This document shows positions 9,042-18,239 of a stretch of DNA of 64,000 nucleotides, one piece after another. Within the stretch, counting starts at the first letter, position 1. Every line of letters starts with the position of its first letter. A program made the position numbers and the translations under genes. Under the pieces are notes generated by a model, which did not search any database, was not told the origin of the DNA, and saw only the letters and a list, made by a program, of their open reading frames with translations. Origin of the DNA: Abyssisolibacter fermentans (GTDB taxonomy: Bacteria > Bacillota > Clostridia > Tissierellales > MCWD3); the NCBI RefSeq assembly GCF_001559865.1, contig NZ_LOHE01000074.1:1-64000 (forward strand), in the 5' to 3' direction.

Positions 9042-9072
9042 AAAATCTGCTATGCGTCTAATAGCAGATTTT
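9042..9072. terminator. Terminator hairpin after the RsgA fusion gene
   Basis: AAATCTGCTA pairs with TAGCAGATTT across an 11-base loop. It lies 20 bases after the minus-strand rsgA fusion stop. The plus-strand side has the better T-run. Confidence 0.65.
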
Positions 9073-9091
9073 TATAACTTACCCAATTTAA

Positions 9092-11125
9092 TTATTTCCT
9101 ACGATTTTTTCTACGAACATATTCTTTTTTCTTTTCTTGTAATCTTTTCAATTCTCTTAATTGTGTTAAATACCTATCATATCGTTTTACATCTAAAGTA
9201 CCATTATCTATAGCTTCTTTGATTGCACAACCCGGTTCTGATTTGTGTGTACAGTTAGAAAACTTGCATTGTTTTTCTAATTCTATTATATCATTGAACA
9301 CATTGTTTATATCATCATCCTCAGCCCACAATTGCAATTCCTTAATTCCAGGAGTATCAACAATCATACACCCTGATGGATGAAAGAATAGTTTTCTAGA
9401 TGTAGTAGTATGAACTCCTTTGCTAGAATAAGTGCTTGTTTCACTAGTTTTTTGTATATCTGATTTAAACAATGCATTTAATAGAGTTGATTTTCCAACA
9501 CCTGAAGATCCTACAAATACTAATGTTTTACCTTTTTTAATGTATTTATATACTTCTTCCAAACCAGTTTTTTCTTTAGCACTTAAAGCAATAACAGCTA
9601 CTTTATTTGAAATACTCTTAATTTGTTCAATATATTTTTGGGTATTACTGCATAAATCACTTTTATTCAATAGTATTACAGCTGACAATTTATTATGTTC
9701 TATAATGGTAAGATAACGTTCAATTCTTGCAATATTAAGATTTGAATCTAATCCACAAACAATCATAACAGTATCTATATTTGACACTAACACTTGTTCT
9801 TCAGTTAATCCACCATCAATCATCCCATTTTTAATTTTCCTACCACCTGATATAGGCATCTTACGTGAAAAATAATTTTTTCTAGTAAGAATATCATTTA
9901 TAATTACTTGTTTAGAGTTACTTCTTTTTTTAACTAAAACCCAATCACCAACAACAGGATAATCTTTAATTTGCTTTGTAGTATATCTAAATTTGCCACT
10001 AATTTTTGCATTATAGTCTATATTATCTATTCTTACAGTATACATTCCAGAATATTGTGCTATTACTTTTGCAGGATAAAGAGATTGATCTTTTTTAATA
10101 AACTGCTTTTGAAAAAATTCCTCCCATCCCAAATCATTTAAGTAATCTCTATACAAAAAATTTTTATCACTATTCTTAATATACGAAAGTGCATCTTTTA
10201 AGTTTTCTACAAAGTTTTCAGGATAAGCATGTTCTAAATTTTTTATAAGTTTATATTTATAAGAGATGTTTTCTTCATCTAGTAATTTAATAAATTTTTG
10301 TGTGCATTCAAAACAATCTCCATCTTTATCTCCACAAACAACATATACTTTTATATCTTTTTGTTTCAATTTATTTATCTTACTCTTCCATTCGTCAATT
10401 TTAGAAAGCCATGGTGCAACAAGTATAAGTCCCTTTACAAGTATTTTGTCATTTAGAACTGCATCCAAAACTACTCCTGCACCAGCTGAAAATCCTCCAA
10501 CGATTATATTATTTATACCTACATTATGTTCTTTTAATAAATCCTCATAATGTTTCATCAACTCATTAGAACCTTTTTGCACATCATACCAAACATAACC
10601 ATCTGAAACCTGTATTTGAGAAGACTGTGGTAGTGCTAATATATTATTATTAGTAGTAACAACCACCCTCCAATATTCCTCTGTTATTTCAATATTCTCT
10701 TGATTGCCATGTAGTGCTACAATTAGTGTTTTATCATCAGTATCTTTAACACTATTATCTATTATTTTAATTTCTGACTTTGCTAATTTCTTGGCTTGTT
10801 GTTCTCTGTCTTTACATATATTTATCATATTTTGAAAATCATCATATTTATGAAGTGATTTTATATCATCATCTTCAATTAAATAGTCATAAGAATACCA
10901 ATAACCCTTATCTAATATAGCTTCTTTCATGATTTGTAATGCTTCTTTTTCGAGACCTGCTGCTCCAGCCAAAGCATATCTATAGTTATAAATTTGAGCT
11001 TCATTACTGTAACCTATTACTAAGCCTTTATTTTCTGTGATATATTTGTAAGCTTCTAAACTACCCTTTTCTTCATATAATTTCAATGTATTATTTAATA
11101 AATTTGTATACTTTATTTTATTCAT
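9092..11125 (-). CDS. Fusion of an alpha/beta hydrolase and the ribosome small-subunit GTPase RsgA
   Basis: A 677-residue protein with two unrelated halves. Residues 1-110 are helical and TPR-like. Residues 130-315 form an alpha/beta hydrolase with nucleophile Ser213 in GGFSAGAG, an acid candidate in GDKDGD (about 265-270) and His299. From about 328 (LNDLGWEEFFQKQF) to the end is a complete circularly permuted RsgA: an OB fold (350-410), then G4 NKSD (487-490), G1 GSSGVGKST (539-547), G3 DTPG (590-593) and a zinc site (Cys620, Cys625, His627, Cys633). RsgA matures the 30S subunit. The hydrolase substrate is unknown. The ATG at 11125 has GGAGGG upstream. No internal Met or ribosome site is present at the junction, so a single polypeptide is expected. 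Confidence 0.85.
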   Translation of the reverse strand: MNKIKYTNLLNNTLKLYEEKGSLEAYKYITENKGLVIGYSNEAQIYNYRYALAGAAGLEKEALQIMKEAILDKGYWYSYDYLIEDDDIKSLHKYDDFQNMINICKDREQQAKKLAKSEIKIIDNSVKDTDDKTLIVALHGNQENIEITEEYWRVVVTTNNNILALPQSSQIQVSDGYVWYDVQKGSNELMKHYEDLLKEHNVGINNIIVGGFSAGAGVVLDAVLNDKILVKGLILVAPWLSKIDEWKSKINKLKQKDIKVYVVCGDKDGDCFECTQKFIKLLDEENISYKYKLIKNLEHAYPENFVENLKDALSYIKNSDKNFLYRDYLNDLGWEEFFQKQFIKKDQSLYPAKVIAQYSGMYTVRIDNIDYNAKISGKFRYTTKQIKDYPVVGDWVLVKKRSNSKQVIINDILTRKNYFSRKMPISGGRKIKNGMIDGGLTEEQVLVSNIDTVMIVCGLDSNLNIARIERYLTIIEHNKLSAVILLNKSDLCSNTQKYIEQIKSISNKVAVIALSAKEKTGLEEVYKYIKKGKTLVFVGSSGVGKSTLLNALFKSDIQKTSETSTYSSKGVHTTTSRKLFFHPSGCMIVDTPGIKELQLWAEDDDINNVFNDIIELEKQCKFSNCTHKSEPGCAIKEAIDNGTLDVKRYDRYLTQLRELKRLQEKKKEYVRRKNRRK

Positions 11126-11548
11126 ATTTACCCTCCAACTAATAATTTTGGACATAAAAATAGCCCTGAAACAATATAAGTGTTTTTTCTGCCCCAAGGA
11201 TTGTATAGTAAATATGAATTTTCATAATAATTGATACATAATCATGTATCTTAAAAATCAATATCCTTATTCTTGGAGCAATGTTTTAAATAATTATATT
11301 TTGCAAATAATAAACTTGTATTTTTCATAACATCATCACTCCCCTTCATTGATTTTTATAGTTGTAACATTTTTATTATAACAATATTTGCTTAATCTTT
11401 CAACTATATTTTAACATAAATAAGAATCTAAGCTAAAATTAAGATTACGTACTTTAGAATTCCATATTATTTCATACGCATCATCTTGTATGATTAAATT
11501 TTATATGTTAATATTTCATTAGACATTATAAGAAAGGTTTTGATACTA
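11126..11548. other. Intergenic region between divergent genes
   Basis: This stretch must hold the promoters of the minus-strand RsgA fusion and the plus-strand flavin reductase, but none is clear-cut. It contains a perfect hairpin GATACAT/ATGTATC (11233-11250). It also has a minus-strand 25-codon frame (11251-11328, MKNTSLLFAKYN...) with GGGGAG upstream; whether that small frame is translated cannot be judged. Confidence 0.4.
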
Positions 11549-12136
11549 ATGACGAAAATTAGTTGGAAAGCTGGTAATATGATTTATCCTTTACCTGCTG
11601 TAATGGTTTCCTGTGGTAACTGTAAAGATAATTATAATATAATAACTATTGCTTGGACTGGTACTATATGTACTAATCCTCCAATGACCTATATATCTGT
11701 AAAGCCTAGTAGACACTCATATGATATTATTAAAGAAACTGGTGAATTTGTTATAAACCTAACTTGTGAATCTTTGGTTAAAGCTACAGATTATTGTGGT
11801 GTTAAATCTGGTAGAGATTTTGATAAATTTAAGGAAATGAATTTAACTATAGAAAAAGCAACTAAAGTAGATGCTCCTATGATTAAAGAGAGTCCTGTTA
11901 ATATTGAATGTAAAGTTAAAGATATTATTCCGCTTGGTTCTCACGATATGTTCACAGCTGAAGTTGTAGCTGTCAACATAGATGATGAATACCTTGATGA
12001 AAATAATTCCTTCCACCTTAATAAAGCGAAACCTATTTGTTATTCACATGGTGGATATTTTGGACTTGGCAAAAAACTTGGTCATTTTGGCTTTTCAGTT
12101 GCTAAAAAGAAAAAATCTAAGAGAAAGCGTAAATAA
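11549..12136 (+). CDS. Flavin reductase-like (flavoredoxin-type) FMN-binding protein
   Basis: Protein of 195 residues with the flavin reductase-like split beta-barrel fold that binds FMN. Diagnostic stretches are YPLPAVMVSCGNCKDNYNI, IAWTGTICTNPPMTYISVKP and the ligand-side GEFVINL, with the C-terminal AKPICYSHGGYFGLGK. Members carry electrons between flavins and redox partners or reduce free flavin; the physiological partner here is unknown. The ATG at 11549 is preferred over a TTG at 11540, which would be only two bases from the AAAGG ribosome site. The C-terminus is lysine-rich (KKKKSKRKRK). It is transcribed alone and followed by a hairpin at 12169-12205. Confidence 0.85.
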   Translation: MTKISWKAGNMIYPLPAVMVSCGNCKDNYNIITIAWTGTICTNPPMTYISVKPSRHSYDIIKETGEFVINLTCESLVKATDYCGVKSGRDFDKFKEMNLTIEKATKVDAPMIKESPVNIECKVKDIIPLGSHDMFTAEVVAVNIDDEYLDENNSFHLNKAKPICYSHGGYFGLGKKLGHFGFSVAKKKKSKRKRK

Positions 12137-12168
12137 CTTTTGTATTTTATTTTCTATTAAAAAAATAA

Positions 12169-12205
12169 ATGCTTAAAAATAAAATTCATTTTTAAGCATC
12201 TTTCA
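12169..12205 (+). terminator. Terminator after the flavin reductase-like gene
   Basis: ATGCTTAAAAAT pairs with ATTTTTAAGCAT around a seven-base loop, followed by CTTTCAT. The stem is AT-rich and the tail is weak. Confidence 0.6.
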
Positions 12206-12452
12206 TATTCTATTCACATACAGTCCGTGTATTCTTTTTTCTAGCTTAAAAACACATATTAATATGCTCTTCTATTATCTATCATTGAACTCTTATGAAT
12301 AATAGTCTTTAATTATTACTATTATTCAAGGTTATATAAATAATAATCTTTAAAAACTTTCATATATTATTTATATAGCATGTAACATAAATATACTACA
12401 AACAAGAATAAATAAACAATTTTTGTATAAAATATATGAGTAAAAAATATTC

Positions 12453-12480
12453 TTGATTTTTTTTGTATATAATATATAAT
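12453..12480 (+). promoter_or_regulatory. Candidate promoter of the histidine phosphatase gene
   Basis: TTGATT (12453-12458), a 16-base T-rich spacer and TATAAT (12475-12480), 64 bases upstream of the ATG. The preceding 12206-12452 is AT-rich non-coding DNA with small inverted repeats only. Confidence 0.45.
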
Positions 12481-12543
12481 TCACTATATAACGCAAAAGG
12501 AAAAACAAATATATTTTACCGTTATTATGAAAGGGTGAAATTA

Positions 12544-13077
12544 ATGAAAATAGGTTTGATAAGACATTTTAAAGTTGATTGCACTTATCCAAAATTAATG
12601 AATTCAGATGAATATAATAAATGGGTTAATAATTATGATATAGCTGATGTTATAGAAAATAATGTTAATTTAGGGAAAATAACATGGGAAAAGTGCTTTG
12701 CAAGTGATTTATATCGTGCTATTAAAACCGCCGAAAGTGTTTTTAAAGGAGAAATAATAAAAACCGATATTTTAAGGGAAGTTCCTATGTCAGCTTTTAC
12801 AAGTAAAAATCTCAGGTTACCTTGTCTAATATGGTCCTTTGTATCCAGGATAGCTTGGTTATATTCTCATGAGTCTCAAAAAGAAACAAAAAAAGAAACT
12901 ATTGATAGAATAAATAATTTTGTTCAAAAAATCATTAAACTCAATGAATCTAATATTTTAGTAGTAAGTCACGGTTTTTTTATGTATTTTCTGCAAAAAG
13001 AACTAATCAAAAATGGTTTTACTGGTAAAAGGTTCACTAAAGTTAGAAATGGTACTCTTTTTATTTTTGAAAAATAA
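12544..13077 (+). CDS. Histidine phosphatase family protein
   Basis: Small phosphatase, 177 residues, of the phosphoglycerate mutase-like superfamily. The catalytic RH motif is at the extreme N-terminus (MKIGLIRHFKV), the second His is in VVSHGFFMYF, and FASDLYRAIKTAES supplies the usual phosphate-pocket Arg. The substrate cannot be predicted; such proteins act on small phosphorylated metabolites or phosphoproteins. The ATG at 12544 with AAAGGGTG upstream gives the canonical N-terminus; a longer frame begins at 12463 without a ribosome site. It converges on ssrA, with hairpins between. Confidence 0.85.
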   Translation: MKIGLIRHFKVDCTYPKLMNSDEYNKWVNNYDIADVIENNVNLGKITWEKCFASDLYRAIKTAESVFKGEIIKTDILREVPMSAFTSKNLRLPCLIWSFVSRIAWLYSHESQKETKKETIDRINNFVQKIIKLNESNILVVSHGFFMYFLQKELIKNGFTGKRFTKVRNGTLFIFEK

Positions 13078-13105
13078 AAATATAATACCATTAATTTTTA
13101 TTATT

Positions 13106-13147
13106 GATACTTACACACTAACGGTTAAAACCGTTAGTGGAAGTATC
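13106..13147. terminator. Long hairpin downstream of the histidine phosphatase gene
   Basis: A 42-base inverted repeat with inner arms CACTAACGGTT/AACCGTTAGTG and outer arms GATACTT/AAGTATC. It is a very stable stem between convergent transcripts and probably ends the plus-strand one. There is no clean T-run, so a protein-binding role is possible. Confidence 0.6.
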
Positions 13148-13232
13148 GTAACAAATATATTTTATGCCACTTTATAAGTTCCATTGTATCATAATAAAAT
13201 TATTTCTTATATTATCTAATACACAAAAAATA

Positions 13233-13273
13233 AAAAAACTATTTTTGCAAATTACTACAAAGATAGTTTTTCA
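13233..13273 (-). terminator. Terminator of ssrA
   Basis: On the minus strand, AAAAACTATCTTTG pairs with CAAAAATAGTTTTT, followed by TTATTTTTTG, about 17 bases after the CCA end of tmRNA. Confidence 0.8.
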
Positions 13274-13289
13274 TTATTTTCAATAAATT

Positions 13290-13647
13290 TGGTGGAAGCG
13301 GTGGGAGTCGAACCCACGTCCGAAAGCACTTTATATAAAGCTTCTCCTAGAACAGTCGCTGTTTTAAATTTAGTCTCATAGAACGTCCACCGACAAACTT
13401 TCTAGTCAACGATCTCCAATTTATCTACTATCAGGTCGGAGAGCCCCTGTAGTAGTTCCCCACATACTATGACATCTAACATCTAATGGGTGGGACCATT
13501 AGAGTAGATGAGCTGCGCTTATTAGGCAGCTAATGCGAAATTATCGTCTGCGTTTATATTTAGTGTTCATTTGTTTTACGTGGATCCAAACAAACCACGT
13601 CTAGCTACTCTATACTCTATACCCCCGTCGAAACCAATTTCGCCCCC
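13290..13647 (-). ncRNA. ssrA: tmRNA (ssrA)
   Basis: Transfer-messenger RNA for rescue of stalled ribosomes. The 5' end GGGGGC (13647 downward) pairs with GCUUCC near the 3' end, followed by A and an encoded CCA (13290-13292). The T arm GGGUUCGACUCCC is present. The tag reading frame begins at a GCA resume codon and encodes ADDNFALAA then two stop codons, closely matching Clostridia tags. With the charged Ala the tag would be AADDNFALAA. smpB and rnr lie immediately upstream, the classic arrangement of the trans-translation genes. Confidence 0.97.
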
Positions 13648-13664
13648 GAGATATTTTATTAAGT

Positions 13665-14126
13665 TTAATATTTTGGACTCATATGCTTTTGCATCCGTCT
13701 TTCTGCATCTCTTTTTGCTATGCTATCTCTTTTATCATAAAGTTTCTTACCTTTAGCAACAGATAGCTCCATCTTGACTTTTCCATTTTTGAGGTAAAGA
13801 GTTAAAGGAATCAGTGAATATCCTTTCTGTGTAGTATATCCAGTTAATTTATTAATCTCTTTTTTATGAAGCAATAGCTTCCTCTTTCTCAATGGATCTG
13901 TATTATATATATTGCCTTGCTCATAAGGGCTTACGTGCATATTGATAACAAATATTTCACCATCTTCGATTTGAGCATAGCTATCCTTTATATTTACTTT
14001 ACCTTGTCTCATAGATTTAACTTCAGTTCCCTTTAGAACTAAACCTACTTCTATGGTTTCTTCAATGAAATAGTTGTGTCTTGCTTTTTTATTTCTAGCA
14101 AGTGTTTTATCATTGTTTTTCTTCAT
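13665..14126 (-). CDS. smpB: SsrA-binding protein SmpB
   Basis: RNA-binding partner of tmRNA, 153 residues. It fits tmRNA into the ribosomal A site and mimics the missing anticodon arm. The conserved start [20 protein letters not shown], the core [20 protein letters not shown] and the C-terminal [20 protein letters not shown] are all present. The C-terminal tail ([14 protein letters not shown]) enters the mRNA channel. The ATG at 14126 is chosen because GAGGTG lies 7 bases upstream. It ends 17 bases before the ssrA gene and follows rnr by about 180 bases, all on the same strand. Confidence 0.97.
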   Translation of the reverse strand: MKKNNDKTLARNKKARHNYFIEETIEVGLVLKGTEVKSMRQGKVNIKDSYAQIEDGEIFVINMHVSPYEQGNIYNTDPLRKRKLLLHKKEINKLTGYTTQKGYSLIPLTLYLKNGKVKMELSVAKGKKLYDKRDSIAKRDAERRMQKHMSPKY

Positions 14127-14307
14127 AATACTACACCTCAAAATATTGTCTAGATTTTATTATACATCTATCAATGAATTTTGTCAACCTCAATGAATTC
14201 ACTTATATTCCTTCAAATGTTTTATATTGGTTTTTTAACTTTAATATTTATGTTCTTTAACTATTTTTCGCTTATACTATTTAAAGAAATTTCAACCTAT
14301 GATAATA

Positions 14308-16428
14308 CTATTCTTCACTTACTAATTCAAAATCAATCTCTCTCTTAGTCAAATTAGTATTAACAACCTTTACTCTAACTACATCTCCAATTTTGTGTAT
14401 TCTTCTTGTTCTTTCCCCTACTAGACAATAATTCAATTCATCATAAATGTAATAATCATCCATAAGTGTACTTATCCTTACTAGTCCTTCAATTGTATTA
14501 TCTAGCTCTACAAACATTCCAAATGAAGTAACACTAGAAACTATACCTTCAAATTCTTGGCCTAATTTATCACTCATGTATTCTACCATTTTATAATCTT
14601 CTGTTTCTCTTTCTGCTTCTTCAGCTATTCGTTCCCTCTTTGATGCTTGCTCAGCTATCTTTGGTAATATCTTTTTAAGATGTTTTATCTTCTTATTGTC
14701 CAATTTATTCGATATAAACAATTTTATTATCCTGTGTATTTGTAAATCAGGATATCTTCTTATTGGTGATGTAAAATGACTATAATATTTTGCTGCTAAT
14801 CCAAAATGAGTACCATGAACTTCACTATATTTTGCCTTTTTTAGAGATCTAAGCATTAATGTATTAATGACTGTTTCTTCTTTCTTGCCCTCAACTTTTT
14901 TTAACAAAAGTTGCAATTCTTTTGGATGTATCTCATTTGTTCCTCTTATAATATAACCAAAACTTCTAATGAATTTATTGAATTCTGTGATTTTTTCTTC
15001 GTCTGGATCTTCATGAACTCTATATACAAATGGCATTTGTGCCCAATACATATATTCAGAAATTGTTTCATTACATACCAGCATAAATTCTTCTATGATT
15101 TTATTAGCTATTCTTCTTTCAGCCTTTTTGACTTCTATTGGCTTTCCTTCATCATCTAATATCACTTTTGCTTCATCAAAATCAAAATCTATAGCACCTC
15201 TATTTTCTCTTTGTTTCCTTAGAATTTTGCATAGTTCTTCCATATTTTTTAGAACATCGTAAATATGAGCATATTTTTGTTTCAATTCTTTATCTTCGTG
15301 CTCTAATAAATTTGATACATCTGTATAGGTTAATCTTTCTTTGCTGTTAATAACTGTTTCAACAATCTCATGATTAACAACTTTACCCTTTTTATTAATT
15401 TCCATTATACAACTCAATGTTAGGCGAGTTACATTAGGATGTAAGCTACATATACCATTTGACAGCTTCTTAGGTAACATTGGTATAACTCTGTCAACTA
15501 AATATACACTTGTTCCTCTTTTTATTGCTTCTTTGTCTAGTGCTGAGCTTTCTTTAACATAATGTGTAACATCAGCAATATGAACACCAAGTTTATAGTT
15601 ACCGTTTGGAAGTATCTCTAAAGATACAGCATCATCTAAATCTTTTGCATCCGCTCCATCTATAGTAAATATTATCTTATCTCTCAAATCTACTCTTTTA
15701 TCAATTTCGCTATCTAAAACTTCCTCTTCGATTCTATCTGCTGCATCTAGTACTTTGTGAGGGAACTCTTCTGGTAAGTCAAATTTTCTAATAATAGATA
15801 AGATATCTACACCTTTGTCTTCTATAAAACCTAAGATTTCTATAACTTCACCTTCTGGACTTCTTCTTTTACTTGGCCATTCATTTATTTTTGCTACTAC
15901 TTTTTGACCCGTTTTGGCATTACTTGTTAAACCCTTTGGTATAAATATATCTTGTCTAATTCTCTCATCATCTGGAACTACAAAACCAAAGCTCTTACTT
16001 TTTTCAAAAGTACCAACAATAATTTCGTTAGTCCTTTCTATAATTCTTATTATTTCTCCTTCTGCTTTTCTGCTTTTATTAGATCTACTTAATAATCTTA
16101 CTATAACTTTATCACCATGAAGTGCACCATTCATATTGTTAGAAGTTATAAAAATATCCTTGATTTCTTTATCATCTGGTATTAAAAATCCAAAACCCTT
16201 AGCATGCCCTTGTAATGTACCAACTATAAGATTCATCTTAGATGGAATACCATATGTATCCTCCCTAGTCCTAATAACATACCCTTCCTTTTCCATCTCT
16301 TTTAATAGCTTAGAAAAATCCTTCATGTCATTTTTATGTATGTCAAATATCTTAGCAAGTTCTTTACTCTTTAAAGGTTTATATGCTTGTTCTTTCATAA
16401 ATTCAACAAGCTTTTCTTTAGTATTCAT
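14308..16428 (-). CDS. rnr: Ribonuclease R
   Basis: Processive 3'-5' exoribonuclease of the RNase II/R family, 706 residues. It degrades structured RNA, including mRNAs released by trans-translation. Domain order: N-terminal winged helix (about 1-65), two cold-shock domains (about 70-215), RNB catalytic domain (about 245-570) with the metal-binding aspartates in DGADAKDLDDAV (258-268) and HIADVTHYV, and a C-terminal S1 domain (about 618-705). The ATG at 16428 has GGAG 7 bases upstream; a longer frame to 16464 lacks a ribosome site. Linkage to smpB and ssrA is standard in Firmicutes, although secG and eno are here separated from rnr by about 9 kb of other genes. Confidence 0.96.
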   Translation of the reverse strand: MNTKEKLVEFMKEQAYKPLKSKELAKIFDIHKNDMKDFSKLLKEMEKEGYVIRTREDTYGIPSKMNLIVGTLQGHAKGFGFLIPDDKEIKDIFITSNNMNGALHGDKVIVRLLSRSNKSRKAEGEIIRIIERTNEIIVGTFEKSKSFGFVVPDDERIRQDIFIPKGLTSNAKTGQKVVAKINEWPSKRRSPEGEVIEILGFIEDKGVDILSIIRKFDLPEEFPHKVLDAADRIEEEVLDSEIDKRVDLRDKIIFTIDGADAKDLDDAVSLEILPNGNYKLGVHIADVTHYVKESSALDKEAIKRGTSVYLVDRVIPMLPKKLSNGICSLHPNVTRLTLSCIMEINKKGKVVNHEIVETVINSKERLTYTDVSNLLEHEDKELKQKYAHIYDVLKNMEELCKILRKQRENRGAIDFDFDEAKVILDDEGKPIEVKKAERRIANKIIEEFMLVCNETISEYMYWAQMPFVYRVHEDPDEEKITEFNKFIRSFGYIIRGTNEIHPKELQLLLKKVEGKKEETVINTLMLRSLKKAKYSEVHGTHFGLAAKYYSHFTSPIRRYPDLQIHRIIKLFISNKLDNKKIKHLKKILPKIAEQASKRERIAEEAERETEDYKMVEYMSDKLGQEFEGIVSSVTSFGMFVELDNTIEGLVRISTLMDDYYIYDELNYCLVGERTRRIHKIGDVVRVKVVNTNLTKREIDFELVSEE

Positions 16429-16880
16429 ATCATCACTCCATGATTTATTTTTTATAAAATCCACGTAATCTATAATATTATATCATTTAATTTATATGTA
16501 TAGTCTACTTAATTATTATTTTTACCCATATTTATAATCAGTATTCTCTGTTTTATTTATTAACAATTTAGTTTAAGTAAAATTTCACAAATTGATAAAC
16601 TTATATTCTTAAATCATTGATTAAACTACTATTACATTATAACATATATATAATTCAATATTTATCTGAAGCTATGTGATTGCTTTTAATCATAATAAAA
16701 GAAGGCTATTCACCTTCTAATTTTGTTTGAAAACTCTAAGTAATATAGTTTAAATAAAATATTTTATCCGAAACTCTTTATTCTAACATTTATTTCTTTC
16801 TAAAACAGTTAAAATATTTGATGGTTCTATAGTATGACCATGAATTTTTATATTAACCACAGATTTATATTTAGTTATGT
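16429..16880. other. Intergenic region between the FadR-like gene and rnr
   Basis: AT-rich DNA without a convincing reading frame. It holds a hairpin (GAAGG/CCTTC, 16701-16717) whose minus-strand tail is TTTTATT, probably the terminator of the upstream regulator gene. It also has an imperfect palindrome, ATGGTTCTATAGTATGACCAT (16820-16840). The rnr promoter must lie here but is not distinct. Confidence 0.45.
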
Positions 16881-17588
16881 TTAATCTTCATTCTTTATAT
16901 TTATCATTGATCTATTTATTGTATTTAAATGCTCCCTCATTGCTTCTGCTGCTTTTATTGCATTTTTTTCTATTAATGCATCACATATTGTTTGATGTTG
17001 ATCTATAAGCAAATTTCTAGTTTCTGAACGCTCCATAATAATCTCTCTTGCATTTTCTATAAATAGTTCCATGAGTGAAGATATTGCATTTAGTAAATTC
17101 ATTGCAAGTGAATTGTCTGCAATTTGAGCTATTTTATAATGCAATTCCTTATCTATCCTTGCACTATCCTTTTCATCTGTTGCATTTTCTAATCTTTTCA
17201 TTAAATCTTTTAATTCTTCTATATCATTATTAGTTATTTTAGTTGCAGCACTAGCAGCTGTTTCAACTTCAATCATCTTTCTTAATTCTAAAATTTCTTC
17301 TTTTTTTCCTTTATTTAATAAAAACATTACTGAAAGAGGTTCAAAAAAACTATTTCCTATGTTATCACGAATAAAATTACCCTCACCTTGTTTACTTTCT
17401 AACAATCCTATTATTTCTAAGGCTCTTAAAGCTTCTCTTATTGATGCTCTGCTAACACCTAATTGCTCAGACAAGTCTCTCTCAGCAGGAAGCTTATCTC
17501 CTTTTTTAAGTTGTCCTGAAATAATCATATTTTGTATTTGTTCAATTACATGTTGATAAACTTTTTTTTGTTTTATTGGCTTAAACAA
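16881..17588 (-). CDS. GntR-family transcriptional regulator, FadR/FCD subfamily
   Basis: DNA-binding regulator of 235 residues. The N-terminal winged helix (about 8-75) has the GntR signature KLPAERDLSEQLGVSRASIR and EALRALEIIGLLESKQGEGNF. The C-terminal all-helical FCD ligand domain (about 95-225) has the metal-binding pattern seen in this group (ELHYKIAQIADN, DQHQTICDAL, EAMREHL). Such regulators sense small carboxylates or sugar acids, but no adjacent metabolic operon reveals the ligand. The start is a TTG at 17588 with GGAGAGG upstream. It is monocistronic. Confidence 0.88.
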   Translation of the reverse strand: MFKPIKQKKVYQHVIEQIQNMIISGQLKKGDKLPAERDLSEQLGVSRASIREALRALEIIGLLESKQGEGNFIRDNIGNSFFEPLSVMFLLNKGKKEEILELRKMIEVETAASAATKITNNDIEELKDLMKRLENATDEKDSARIDKELHYKIAQIADNSLAMNLLNAISSLMELFIENAREIIMERSETRNLLIDQHQTICDALIEKNAIKAAEAMREHLNTINRSMINIKNED

Positions 17589-17676
17589 TCTTTACCTCTC
17601 CTTAACAGTTAAAAAATCTATATTTTTCATTATATCAATGTTACATCATTTTGTAAAATTATTAATTGCATAAAGA

Positions 17677-17697
17677 AACTCCTTCAAAGAAGGAGTT
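17677..17697 (-). terminator. Terminator of the heptad-repeat protein gene
   Basis: On the minus strand, AACTCCTTC / GAAGGAGTT is followed by TCTTTA. It overlaps the stop codon of the upstream coiled-coil gene. Confidence 0.7.
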
Positions 17698-18103
17698 AAA
17701 TAAACTTAGCATTATTGTTTATTTTTTTTAATTTAGCAATATCAGCCCAATTATTTGCTGTTGCTTCTTCTACTCTGTATAAATCTTTTTTAATTGCAGT
17801 TACATCACATTTTACTTCTGCAATATCATGCATCATAATATCCCTTTCTGCCTTAGCTATCTCAGCAGAATGTTCTAAAGCTCTGAGTATTTGTGAATGT
17901 TCATCTAGCTTTTGTGAATGTTCATCAAGTTTTTGTGAGTGTTCATTAAGAATAATAGTATGTTGGTTTAGTATCTCAGTATGTTCATTTAATATCTCAG
18001 TATGCTCATTTAATATCACTGTATGTTCATCAAGTTGTGTTCTAATTGGTTTTAACTCTTCTCTCATTATTTCTCTAATAGCGGATAATAATTCCTTTTC
18101 CAT
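17696..18103 (-). CDS. Small coiled-coil protein with tandem heptads
   Basis: A 135-residue hypothetical protein, predicted cytoplasmic, with no signal peptide or membrane helix. Residues about 24-72 consist of seven consecutive heptads of the form L-(N/D)-E-H-(T/S)-x-(I/K), such as LNEHTEI and LDEHSQK. This gives a near-perfect coiled coil with Leu at a and Ile/Lys at the last position. The C-terminal half (about 85-130) is a second helical region (DIAEVKCDVTAIKKDLYRVE). The repeats are visible in DNA as 21-base units, suggesting growth by slippage. Proteins of this form are common in Clostridia without assigned function. The reading frame and terminator are sound. Confidence 0.75.
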   Translation of the reverse strand: MEKELLSAIREIMREELKPIRTQLDEHTVILNEHTEILNEHTEILNQHTIILNEHSQKLDEHSQKLDEHSQILRALEHSAEIAKAERDIMMHDIAEVKCDVTAIKKDLYRVEEATANNWADIAKLKKINNNAKFI

Positions 18104-18192
18104 ATATTCACCACCTTGATAATATTATAGCATAATATCTTGAATAAAAATATTAAATTTTTCTTTTCATAACTGACAACAATATATAAAAA

Positions 18193-18231
18193 TCGACCTC
18201 TAATATTCTTAAAAACAACATTAAAGGTCGA
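18193..18231 (-). terminator. Terminator after ddl
   Basis: On the minus strand, TCGACCTTTAAT pairs with ATTAGAGGTCGA and is followed by TTTTTATA, nine bases after the ddl stop. Confidence 0.88.
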
Positions 18232-18239
18232 GCTTTATA

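Noticed and set aside
8944-9213. 89-codon plus-strand frame between the response regulator and the RsgA fusion
   Set aside because: Overlaps the real RsgA C-terminus and the terminator at 9042-9072; composition is typical of AT-rich noise.
11251-11328. 25-codon minus-strand frame with a GGGGAG site
   Set aside because: Too short, no recognised family and no conservation evidence; left only as a note in the intergenic entry.
13118-13150. GGAAGTATC near the hairpin after the histidine phosphatase as a second IS tip
   Set aside because: The match to the IS end at 211-228 is only about nine bases and is explained by the outer arm of the local hairpin.
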